Source: Acidobacteriota bacterium (lineage in GTDB: Bacteria > Acidobacteriota > Terriglobia > Acidiferrales > UBA7541). Taken from it: a DNA stretch of 60,055 nt. The stretch lies in NCBI GenBank assembly GCA_013287135.1, contig JABDEK010000019.1, forward strand, positions 1-60,055, given 5' to 3'. Below the pieces are notes generated by a model that was not told the origin of the DNA, did not search any database, and saw nothing but the letters and a program-made list of their open reading frames with translations. The position numbers were made by a program, and so were the translations under genes. Positions within the stretch are counted from its first letter, which is position 1; each line of letters begins with the position of its first letter. Shown here one piece after another: positions 25,954 to 33,915 of the stretch.

Positions 25954-28272
25954 GTGCGAAAGCTTGTATTCTGTCTTTTTATCGCTTTAGGTCTATCCTC
26001 AGTTTTTTCCACATACGCGACTATTTTCGGAAAGATTCAAGGTATTGTTCACGATCCGCAGCATCGTCCAATATCGGGAGCGACAGTTAAGCTAGAGGCG
26101 ATCACGTCGGACTGGTCCCAAACTACACAAACGAACGACAACGGTGAGTTTTTATTCACGAACGTCCCGTTAGGCGATTACAAGATTACAGCCACTCAAC
26201 TAAAATTTCAGACCGTGGCCCAAACTGTCACAGTCGCATCAAGCTCCTCTCCCATTCTCCACTTTCAGTTAGCTATCGCGAGCGTGAATCAAACGACGGT
26301 AGTTGTCAGCGAAGCACAAGTGGCCAATGTGGATTCCGTTACCCCCACCACTTTGATCAATCGGGACGACATAGCTCAAACTCCCGGCGCCGACCGCACC
26401 AATAGCCTCGCGATGATTACCGATTACGTGCCTGCCGCGTACGTGACCCATGACATGTTACATATGCGTGGCGGCCACCAAGTGGACTGGCTGATTGACG
26501 GTGTGCCGGTACCCAACACAAACATCGCCGCCAATCTCGGTCCTCAAATCGATCCCAAGGACATCGATTATCTCGAAGTTCAGCGAGGCAGCTACGACGC
26601 CGACTACGGAGACCGCACCTACGGAATCTTTAACATCGTGCCCCGAAGCGGTTTCGAACGAAATAATGAAGGTGAACTCGTCAGCAGCTTTGGCAATTGG
26701 TATCAAACAAACGATCAACTCAATTTCGGCGGCCACACCGAGCGTTTCGCTTACTACGTAAGCGTCAACGGCAATCGCAGCAACTACGGCTTGCAGGCTC
26801 CGATCGGTCAAGTTGTTCACGATGCGGAGAATGGCTACGGAGGATTCGCGTCCCTGATTTTCAATCCGAATCCAACGAACCAGTTTCGAGTGGTCACTTC
26901 TCTAAGGCAGGATTACTACCAAATTCCCATCGACCCGAACCCCAACTCACCGGGAAACCAGGTCTTTCCTAGCTACGGTCTTCGCGACAGTGAACGCGAA
27001 CCCGATGCTTACGTCACCTTTTCTTGGGTTCACACTTTTAATCCAAATCTGATCATGACGATTTCACCGTTCTATCATTACAACCAGGCCAGCTATAACG
27101 CATCGCCCAACGATGTGCCAGTAATCACGGATGTGCGCCAGACTTCGAATTATGCAGGCCTGCAAGCAACCCTGGGTGCAACTGTTTGGAAAAACAGCGT
27201 TCAAGTAGGCCTCTACGGATTCGCTCAGCACCAGAGTAATTATTTCAATAACGTTTTCACCACCTGCACGCCTCCGAACAATCCATCCTGTCAAAACTTT
27301 CCCGCATCTACCGCTGCCATAACCGGTGGGTTAGCCGAAGCATTCGTCAGCGACAGATTCAAGGTGACCTCATGGTTGACGATAATCGCGGGGCTTAGAC
27401 AAGCGCATTTCTACTCACCGCCAATCGGAACTAATCCGGAAATTGTGGAGAATGCTACGGACCCGCGCGTCGGAGTAGCCGTCAGAATCCCGCGACTGAA
27501 CTGGGTTTTTCGCGGGTTTTACGGGGAATATTATCAGGCTCCTCCTCTGCTGACTGCTACTGGTCCGTTGCTCGATTTAGCTAACAGCCAGAACTTGACC
27601 TTCAGTGGTCTGCGCGGCGAGCGGGATATCGAATATCAGTTCGGCGTCACTATTCCATATCGCGGTTGGGCTCTGGACGCTGATACTTTTCAAACTCGCG
27701 CAAGGAATTGGCTCGATCACAATAATATTGGAGAATCAAACATCTTCTGGCCGATTACGTGGGACCACGCGCTCATTCAAGGCTGGGAGCTCACATTGCG
27801 CTCCCCGCGTGTTTGGCATCGCGGGCAGTTCCACCTGGCTTACTCAAATCAAATTGCGCAGGCATCCTCACCCATAACCGGAGGGTTGGTCTGCCCGACC
27901 AACACGCCATCATGCCCACTGAATATACCGCCTGGATTGGGACGAGTTGATCACGACCAGCGAAATACTCTCAATGTGGGGTTCAACGCCAGCCTTCCCT
28001 GGCAATCGTTCGCTTCGACCAATGTGTACTACGGGTCGGGATTTACCAATGGAGGCAGCCTTCCGCAATATACCGGGGTCTCTTTGCCGCAGCACACCAC
28101 ATTTGATATTTCGTTGGGGAAAAGTTTCCGCGAGAAGTACACTGTGTCGTTGACGGCTTTGAACGTCACGAATCGGCGCGTGTTGCTCGACAGCAGTTTG
28201 ACGTTTGGAGGATTTCACTTTAACGATCCGCGCGAAATCTATGTCGAGTTTCGCTATCGGTTCCATTACTAG
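25954..28272 (+). CDS. TonB-dependent outer-membrane receptor with N-terminal carboxypeptidase-regulatory domain
   Basis: A 772-residue receptor. Start GTG 25954 is set by GGAGGA at 25943-25948. Residues 1-~22 are a signal peptide; ~28-105 form a CarboxypepD_reg beta-sandwich (GKIQGIVHDPQHRPISGATV ... DNGEFLFTNVPLGDYKI). A plug domain follows (~125-240; MRGGHQVDWLIDGVPVP, DYLEVQRGSYDADYGDRTYG), then a ~530-residue 22-strand-type barrel ending in the aromatic YVEFRYRFHY. No clear TonB box can be marked. These receptors take up metal chelates, cobalamin or oligosaccharides. The neighbouring Cys/His-rich protein hints at a metal substrate, but this is inference. Confidence 0.9.
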   Translation: MRKLVFCLFIALGLSSVFSTYATIFGKIQGIVHDPQHRPISGATVKLEAITSDWSQTTQTNDNGEFLFTNVPLGDYKITATQLKFQTVAQTVTVASSSSPILHFQLAIASVNQTTVVVSEAQVANVDSVTPTTLINRDDIAQTPGADRTNSLAMITDYVPAAYVTHDMLHMRGGHQVDWLIDGVPVPNTNIAANLGPQIDPKDIDYLEVQRGSYDADYGDRTYGIFNIVPRSGFERNNEGELVSSFGNWYQTNDQLNFGGHTERFAYYVSVNGNRSNYGLQAPIGQVVHDAENGYGGFASLIFNPNPTNQFRVVTSLRQDYYQIPIDPNPNSPGNQVFPSYGLRDSEREPDAYVTFSWVHTFNPNLIMTISPFYHYNQASYNASPNDVPVITDVRQTSNYAGLQATLGATVWKNSVQVGLYGFAQHQSNYFNNVFTTCTPPNNPSCQNFPASTAAITGGLAEAFVSDRFKVTSWLTIIAGLRQAHFYSPPIGTNPEIVENATDPRVGVAVRIPRLNWVFRGFYGEYYQAPPLLTATGPLLDLANSQNLTFSGLRGERDIEYQFGVTIPYRGWALDADTFQTRARNWLDHNNIGESNIFWPITWDHALIQGWELTLRSPRVWHRGQFHLAYSNQIAQASSPITGGLVCPTNTPSCPLNIPPGLGRVDHDQRNTLNVGFNASLPWQSFASTNVYYGSGFTNGGSLPQYTGVSLPQHTTFDISLGKSFREKYTVSLTALNVTNRRVLLDSSLTFGGFHFNDPREIYVEFRYRFHY

Positions 28273-28362
28273 GCGGCAGCGGCAAATCGAGCGAGGGGGC
28301 AAGTTGGCGATCATCGCTGCGTTGCGCTGGCTGCGGAGTGGCAGAAAAAACATTGGGAGTTG

Positions 28363-30282
28363 TCAGGGGTTGTAGCGCTTCAGCCAATCGCCTATTTCCG
28401 TGATGACATTGCGGCGCTGTTCGGCTAATTGGGGGAAGTGGGGCGCGCCGGGATAGGTGACCATGCGGACGGTTTTTCCGCGCTCGGCGAGTAACACGTA
28501 AAATTCGCGGGCTTGGAATGTTGGCACGCGCGCATCCGCTTCGCCGTGGAGAATCAGCAAAGGCGTGGTGACCTTGTCTACAAACATCACTGGGGAAAAT
28601 TGAAGCATGGGCTTGGGATCTTTTTCCTGCAAGCGTGCATCGTAATCGACCTGCCACAGGTCGCTCGTGGGGATGAAACTGAGCCAGTCGGTAATTCCGG
28701 CGCCCTCAATTGCAGCTTTGTAACGACTTGTTTGCGTTACGGTCCACGCCGTCATGAATCCGCCAGCGCTCCAGCCGAAAATGGCGAGGCGGTTAGGGTC
28801 AGCGCACCCCTGGGCGACGGCGAAATCGGTGGCGCTGTCGACATCGGCATAGGCCCGGTCGCCGAAATGCTGATAAATCGCAGCTAAGAAATCAGCGCCG
28901 TAACCTGTTGAGCCACGATATTCCGGTTGCAAAACCACGTAGCCCATCCCCGAAATCGAGCGAACGATAAAATCGAAACCGAAGGCATCGTTGGCTTCCG
29001 GCCCTCCATGCGGCAAAACCACGAAGGGATATTTCTTGCCTGCGACATACTCCGCCGGAAATGTGGCGATTCCCTCCAGCTTAATTCCATCTTTCGAAGT
29101 CCAATGCACGGTTTTTACTTCACCGAGGTTTACGTTGGCTAGCGTGTCATCGCCTTCATGCGTGATTTTCTGAAGTTGATCGCCAGAAACCACGGCTATA
29201 TTTGTGGCGTGCGACGGATCGTCCACATTGAATGCCAACACTTCGGGCGCGGATGAAAATTTTGAATAAACCGGCAAGCCCTGAATAATGCCATCCGGCC
29301 AGTGATAGGCAGGCTCGAGTTTTCCATCGCGGTAGGAATAGGTCTCGATGACGACGCCTTTATGCATCTCGATCCATATATTGCCGTGCGGATCGCCCTC
29401 GAGAGTCACAGCGGTAAAGGCCAGGTCGGGAGTTCGGTCGACGGGCTGGCCGCCACTCACTGGGATGGTCCAGATGTGCTCGGGAGTCAGGACCGCGGTG
29501 GTGGTACTGGCGAAGACGAGTTCTTTTCCGTTTGAGGTCCAAGCCAGTCCGCTGGTTCCGTCAGGGATTTCCGCGAGGCGGCGGGGACCGCTGGCGCTGC
29601 AAATATCCACGAACGAATGCAATTCGTGGTGCCCGATTTTTGTCCACTGTGAGATCACGGCGATTTGTGAGCCATCGAAGGACCAGGCAATGTCGGTAAC
29701 GTCCGTCAACGACGGACACCACCACCCACCGTCTGCGCCGTTGACGCTGACAACGTACAAGCTCGTTTCATCCGCAGAAGCGACCGTGCGTACGGCTGCG
29801 AGGGGATCTGGTTTTCGCGGGTCTGCGAGTACCGCGAAGTGCGCGCCATCGGGCGAAATTGTCGCCGAGCGGATTCCGGAAGGAAGCGAGAGGATTTGTA
29901 CGAGTTTTCCTTCTTGCAGCGGGACGATTGCGAGTTGCGGAAATTTGCCGACAGGATAAATCCCGTAAAGCGCTCCCTCTTTTGTGAAGCCTGACGGCTC
30001 AAAATGTTCCGGCAAGTCGAGTTTTCGGGAGTTTTGTCCGTTGAGATCGATCAAACGCCATTCGTGTTTGTCAACCGGTCCGGAAGTGCCGTCCCAGGAG
30101 ACGCGGTAGAGAATCGTTTTACCGTCGAGTGAGACGGCTACGGCACGCGCGGATCGCAGAGCGGAATAATCGTCGAGGTTGAAAGGATGTTTATCGGCAG
30201 CCAGCGCAGATGGGATGATTGCGACTGCGAATGTGATCGCTGCAACGAGGATTAACAGAAGTTTGATGGCGAAATTCTTCAC
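28363..30282 (-). CDS. Exported S9-family (prolyl oligopeptidase/acylaminoacyl-type) peptidase
   Basis: A 639-residue exported serine peptidase. The signal peptide spans 1-28 (LLLILVAAITFAVAIIPSALA). Residues ~35-370 form a WD40-like beta-propeller that gates the active site. Residues ~380-639 are the alpha/beta hydrolase domain with PHGGPEA (oxyanion loop), the nucleophile in GWSAGGFMTA (~485), the Asp in LHGEADARVP (~570) and the His in PGAPHFP (~615). It should cleave short peptides in the periplasm. It converges with the TonB receptor. On its upstream side a doubtful ORF overlaps the ATG by ATGA. Confidence 0.92.
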   Translation of the reverse strand: MKNFAIKLLLILVAAITFAVAIIPSALAADKHPFNLDDYSALRSARAVAVSLDGKTILYRVSWDGTSGPVDKHEWRLIDLNGQNSRKLDLPEHFEPSGFTKEGALYGIYPVGKFPQLAIVPLQEGKLVQILSLPSGIRSATISPDGAHFAVLADPRKPDPLAAVRTVASADETSLYVVSVNGADGGWWCPSLTDVTDIAWSFDGSQIAVISQWTKIGHHELHSFVDICSASGPRRLAEIPDGTSGLAWTSNGKELVFASTTTAVLTPEHIWTIPVSGGQPVDRTPDLAFTAVTLEGDPHGNIWIEMHKGVVIETYSYRDGKLEPAYHWPDGIIQGLPVYSKFSSAPEVLAFNVDDPSHATNIAVVSGDQLQKITHEGDDTLANVNLGEVKTVHWTSKDGIKLEGIATFPAEYVAGKKYPFVVLPHGGPEANDAFGFDFIVRSISGMGYVVLQPEYRGSTGYGADFLAAIYQHFGDRAYADVDSATDFAVAQGCADPNRLAIFGWSAGGFMTAWTVTQTSRYKAAIEGAGITDWLSFIPTSDLWQVDYDARLQEKDPKPMLQFSPVMFVDKVTTPLLILHGEADARVPTFQAREFYVLLAERGKTVRMVTYPGAPHFPQLAEQRRNVITEIGDWLKRYNP

Positions 30283-30839
30283 GATGCTCTCTGATTTCTC
30301 GCCTGATGCGCCATTATTTTTGAATATAAATCGTACTGATCGGTGATCGGGACATAGGTGGTTGTGGCCCCGGCTAGAAATTCTTGGATCGTTTGTCTCG
30401 AGAGAGTTACGTCGCTTTCTATATTTAGGGCAGAACCGAGTAGAAATACGGAACAGTGGCTAGTGAGGATCTGCGAACTGGGCCAACCGGCGTATCCGCC
30501 AAGGAGACCGGCCACAAAAAACGCTTTGGGCAAGCGAGCTTTATTGTTGTTTGGATTGGTTGGAAGTTCGCGATTAGAGCGGGGTGCCATTGTCTGTTTT
30601 CTACAGGTTAGAGACAGTTCTAATAATTGGTGTTCGTGACTAGAAATTGCAGAACAGGTCCCTCCTGTCGCGTTGCTCGCTTGGGATGCCGATGCTCGTC
30701 GCATCGTCAGTTCGCGATTAAAAAGCGCAGAAGGAATTCCGCGCATCCAAGGGCTTTCGAAACTGAGGTGGGTAGGCCGCGTCGATGTTTGCTGAAGCGG
30801 TCTAAAATTTTCTAATTTAATCACGCCGAACGGTAGCAC
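30279..30839 (-). CDS. Doubtful ORF directly upstream of the S9 peptidase
   Basis: A 186-codon frame whose stop overlaps the peptidase ATG (ATGA), which is typical of real coupled genes. The N-terminal ~80 residues look non-coding: low complexity and many Ser, Arg and Asn. The last ~65 (from about AFFVAGLLGGYAGWPSS to QYDLYSKIMAHQ) look more like protein. A shorter start at MAPRSNREL would give 103 residues. I recognise no family. It may be a decayed gene next to the TPR pseudogene or a chance frame across the peptidase leader. Confidence 0.3.
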   Translation of the reverse strand: MLPFGVIKLENFRPLQQTSTRPTHLSFESPWMRGIPSALFNRELTMRRASASQASNATGGTCSAISSHEHQLLELSLTCRKQTMAPRSNRELPTNPNNNKARLPKAFFVAGLLGGYAGWPSSQILTSHCSVFLLGSALNIESDVTLSRQTIQEFLAGATTTYVPITDQYDLYSKIMAHQARNQRAS

Positions 30840-30921
30840 GCGATTGTACGAATTTCAAGGACCTGTGTGTGTGGACGGGCTAGTACCACACCGAGGTTGT
30901 TCCTTTCTTGAAGGACTCGCG

Positions 30922-31400
30922 TCAGGGTCTAACCATGGTGGCGGATCGGATAGATGCCAAACGATCTTCAACGCTTTCAGCTTCTTTGGGCCGTCCCAAC
31001 GTGCGGAGAACTTGCGCTTCGCTGGTCAAAGTGCTGACAACCTCCGGGCTGTTTGAGCCGAATTGTTTTTCGAGCACTGCGAGGAGCTGGCGATCGCAAG
31101 GCTCCAGCTGGTCAGGCTTGCCCCATTTGTGGTAGAGAGTGCAGACGTTGAAAAGAGGCATGAGTATATTTATGCCGTCGCGGCCGAATAATGATTCGTC
31201 GATGCTCGACGCGCGCACAAGATACGTTTCTGCTTTGGTTTGTAATCTTCTCGCACCATATACACGCTGGCGGCCATCAGAAGGCTGTTGGCGACTTTGT
31301 CGCTTCTTTCTCCAAACCTTTTCGTTCAGATCGACTACACGGAGAGAGAATTTCTCGGCGGTTGCGTAATCTTTCTGCTCCAGCCGAGAGATGAAGGCGG
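30922..31400 (-). pseudogene. Frameshifted C-terminal remnant of a TPR protein
   Basis: On the minus strand three frames join into one TPR-like chain. About 31400-31310 reads LEQKDYATAEKFSLRVVDLN. After a frame change near 31308, ~31306-31240 reads DKVANSLLMAASVYMVREDY. After another near 31240, ~31235-30922 reads AETYLVRASSIDESLFG and continues to the stop with ALGRPKEAE-like TPR helices. The homology-like flow across frames indicates two frameshifts in a formerly intact gene. Nothing recognisable lies upstream of 31400, so the N-terminal part has been lost. The flanking bits (30840-30921, 31401-31454) hold no gene. Confidence 0.65.
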
Positions 31401-31454
31401 GAAAGCTTCTCAGCTTTCAGCTGATGAGGTCGCGGCGCTTACCCGGGATTTCCT

Positions 31455-32333
31455 TTAGGATTTCTTTTTGGCTGTAGCGCAGGATTTTAGTGTGACCCAT
31501 TGCTGCGGATTTTGTGGGACGCCATTCACGTAAATAACCCAGTGGAGGTGGGGGCCGTTGGCGCGGCCGGTGGCGCCGACGTAGCCGATGACGTCACCTT
31601 CGTTTATATGAGCGCCCAGTTCTACATTTAATTTTGACATGTGAAGATACATGGTTTCGAGGCCCTGACCGTGGTCGATGCCCACCGTGCCCCCGAGGAC
31701 GTTGAAGGGCTGCACAATTTTGACGGCGCCTGCCGCCACGGCGCGAATGGGAGTGCCGTCGGAGGCGCGCTGGTCGATTCCAGCGTGAAATTCACCGGTG
31801 GGCTTTCCGTTATGAAGGCGCTTTACGCCGAAGGGGGATATGACGCAACCGGGGAGCGGGGGGACGAGCGGAACTTCCCAGTATTTCACGTCGGATACCG
31901 AATCGCGGAAGGTTGTGAGAGTTTGCATTTCTTCGGCGGTGGAATGGAGCGCTTCGATTTGCGGCGCGAGGACCACATTTTGCGAGGGGAACATAGTTCT
32001 GCGAATGGTTAGGTTAACGGAGGCGAGAGTGCTGCCGTCCGCTGCGAGAAATTCGATTGGGTAGGTGCCGGGTGTATCGGCCACGGCTACGGGCATCAAG
32101 CCTTGCCAATCGCCGCTTCCCTGTTTGAAAAGGCGCACGGTTCGAGCGTTCAGGCGCGCAGTGGCAGCCGGGACTTCGCAGCGAAGGCGTACCGTCTGGC
32201 CCTGCGGGATTGACCCGGGCTTTACGGTGCACTGTTGCGCGCCGGCCGCCGACGCGAATATTAGAGCTAGGAGAGCTGCGGGCAACGCAGCAAAGATGCG
32301 CCACGGCGTATAACTGAATCTCCGATAGTTCAT
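31455..32333 (-). CDS. Exported M23-family peptidoglycan endopeptidase
   Basis: A 292-residue zinc metallopeptidase that cuts peptide cross-links in peptidoglycan. Signal peptide 1-~32; a beta-rich middle domain at ~35-110 (Ig-like, SVNLTIRR end). The LytM/M23 domain covers ~165-280: FHAGIDQRASDGTPI with the HxxxD ligands, the core GTVGIDHGQGLETMYLHMSKL and the HxH ligands in GPHLHWVIYVNG. All zinc residues are present, so it is probably active rather than an EnvC-like regulator. Start ATG 32333 follows AGGAGG closely. It follows a decayed gene and is probably monocistronic. Confidence 0.9.
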   Translation of the reverse strand: MNYRRFSYTPWRIFAALPAALLALIFASAAGAQQCTVKPGSIPQGQTVRLRCEVPAATARLNARTVRLFKQGSGDWQGLMPVAVADTPGTYPIEFLAADGSTLASVNLTIRRTMFPSQNVVLAPQIEALHSTAEEMQTLTTFRDSVSDVKYWEVPLVPPLPGCVISPFGVKRLHNGKPTGEFHAGIDQRASDGTPIRAVAAGAVKIVQPFNVLGGTVGIDHGQGLETMYLHMSKLNVELGAHINEGDVIGYVGATGRANGPHLHWVIYVNGVPQNPQQWVTLKSCATAKKKS

Positions 32334-32453
32334 TCCTCCTTAATTTACACGTTTGGGCGTCCCGCTTGAAATTTTGGAGAAGAAGAGTTCCTGATTGTTA
32401 CGAAGCGTTAAGTTTCGCCGGTGCCAAGTATTGGGCAGGCGCTGCGGCTTGGA

Positions 32454-32786
32454 TTAATCTGAGTATGCCGCGCCGGTGTAATCGACATGAAAGATGCCTG
32501 CGCCGTTGGGACCTATAACTTGAAAAACATCGTACTGCAGCGGATTCTGGGCAAAAGCTTGGGCGAAGGTGGCGCCGACAAATTTTCCTAGAAGCGCAGC
32601 GGTAGCGGGGGAAGCCGGGTTTAGGTTGGTGGAACCATTCGCGGTCAGATTCCAGACGACTTTACCGTCTTTGTTTACGACTTGAATCAGATCGAGATGC
32701 AGCGGGTTGGAAAACGCAGCGGCCAAGGTTGACGCTTCAACAAAGTATGCTCCGGCTCCTACTGTTCCGTCCGTTTGTGCGGCCAT
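32454..32786 (-). CDS. Small protein with a two-fold internal repeat, unknown function
   Basis: A 110-residue protein with no signal peptide or membrane segment. ATG 32786 follows AGGAG. Residues ~24-51 (AFSNPLHLDLIQVVNKDGKV ...) and ~77-105 (AFAQNPLQYDVFQVIGPNGA ...) are diverged copies sharing AF..NPL..D..QV....G, so the protein is an internal duplication of a ~30-residue strand-rich unit. I recognise no family. It is transcribed divergently from the DyP peroxidase with a 138-bp shared gap, which may carry both promoters. Confidence 0.6.
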   Translation of the reverse strand: MAAQTDGTVGAGAYFVEASTLAAAFSNPLHLDLIQVVNKDGKVVWNLTANGSTNLNPASPATAALLGKFVGATFAQAFAQNPLQYDVFQVIGPNGAGIFHVDYTGAAYSD

Positions 32787-32924
32787 GACTGCTCCTAGTC
32801 TTCAAATATTTATTTGCAATGGTCACAAGGCGGAGTATACCCTCTCGCGAAGTTTTCGAGGGGGGCGGTCATCTCTCGACGGACCAGCCCGGGGCATGAG
32901 TAAAGCACAAGCGGAGGAAACACG

Positions 32925-33881
32925 ATGGAGCCTAATCCGACGAGCGTGTCGCGTGTTGTGGGGCAGCCGATCGTTGCACCGCTCACGCGCGCCGCGATCT
33001 TTTTGGTGGTGACCCTAAAGCAGGGGACCGATACTCGCGCGACTCTGCGGTCGTTCTGCGGAGACCTAAGCGGGATTTTCCGTGCGGTGGAGTATCGCAA
33101 CATTGAAGCGGGGCTGTCCTGCATCATGGGGATTGGGTCCGACGCCTGGGACCGGCTGTTTGGGCTGCCGCGGCCGGCGGAGCTTCACGCGTTTCGCGAG
33201 ATTCGTGTCGGGGCGCGACATGCGGTGTCCACGCCGGGCGACTTGCTGTTCCACATACGGGCGAGGCACATGGATCTATGCTTCGAACTTGCGACACAGA
33301 TCATGGCGCGGATCGGAAATGCCGTTTCTCCGATGGACGAAGTGCACGGCTTTAAAAACTTTGACGACCGCGACCTGGTCGGGTTCGTGGATGGGACGGA
33401 GAATCCGCGAGGCGAAGCTGTGGCCGATGCCGCGCTGGTAGGCGCGGAGGATGCCGCGTTTGCCGGTGGAAGCTACGTGATGGTGCAGAAATATCTCCAC
33501 GATATGAATGGATGGAATGCGCTGTCCACCGAGGCGCAGGAAAAAATTATCGGACGCAAAAAGCTATCCGATATTGAATTGGACGCGGCAGTGAAGCCGA
33601 CCTGCTCGCACAGCTCGCTGACGACGATTGAACAGAACGGCAAAGAGATGAAAATATTGCGCGACAACATGCCGTTCGGCAGCGCCGCGCAAGGTGAATT
33701 TGGGACCTATTTTATCGGCTACTGCCGTACTCCGCGCACTCTGGAACAGATGCTCGAGAATATGTTCGTCGGCCGTCCGCCGGGCAACTACGACCGCCTG
33801 CTCGAGTACAGCCGCGCCGTCACTGGAAATTTATTCTTCGCGCCGTCCGCAACATTTCTGGAATCAATGGGCCACGACTAG
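32925..33881 (+). CDS. Dye-decolorizing (DyP-type) heme peroxidase
   Basis: A 318-residue peroxidase of the YfeX-like (class P/B) type. The GxxDG motif is GFVDGTENP (~153-161), whose Asp is the acid-base catalyst. The proximal heme His is likely in KPTCSHSSL (~220-228), and MPFGSAAQGEFGTYFIGYCR (~246-265) holds the distal Arg region common to the family. It uses H2O2 to oxidise dyes, lignin-like phenolics or porphyrinogens. There is no Tat signal, so it is cytoplasmic or encapsulated. The C-terminus (LESMGHD) does not look like an encapsulin targeting peptide and no encapsulin gene is nearby. ATG 32925 has GGAGG upstream. Confidence 0.92.
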   Translation: MEPNPTSVSRVVGQPIVAPLTRAAIFLVVTLKQGTDTRATLRSFCGDLSGIFRAVEYRNIEAGLSCIMGIGSDAWDRLFGLPRPAELHAFREIRVGARHAVSTPGDLLFHIRARHMDLCFELATQIMARIGNAVSPMDEVHGFKNFDDRDLVGFVDGTENPRGEAVADAALVGAEDAAFAGGSYVMVQKYLHDMNGWNALSTEAQEKIIGRKKLSDIELDAAVKPTCSHSSLTTIEQNGKEMKILRDNMPFGSAAQGEFGTYFIGYCRTPRTLEQMLENMFVGRPPGNYDRLLEYSRAVTGNLFFAPSATFLESMGHD

Positions 33882-33915
33882 CGCGCCTAAACGGCTAAAC
33901 AGAGTGCCGCGATTC

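Noticed and set aside
32925-33881. DyP peroxidase as encapsulin cargo
   Set aside because: No encapsulin gene is adjacent and the C-terminus does not resemble a targeting peptide.
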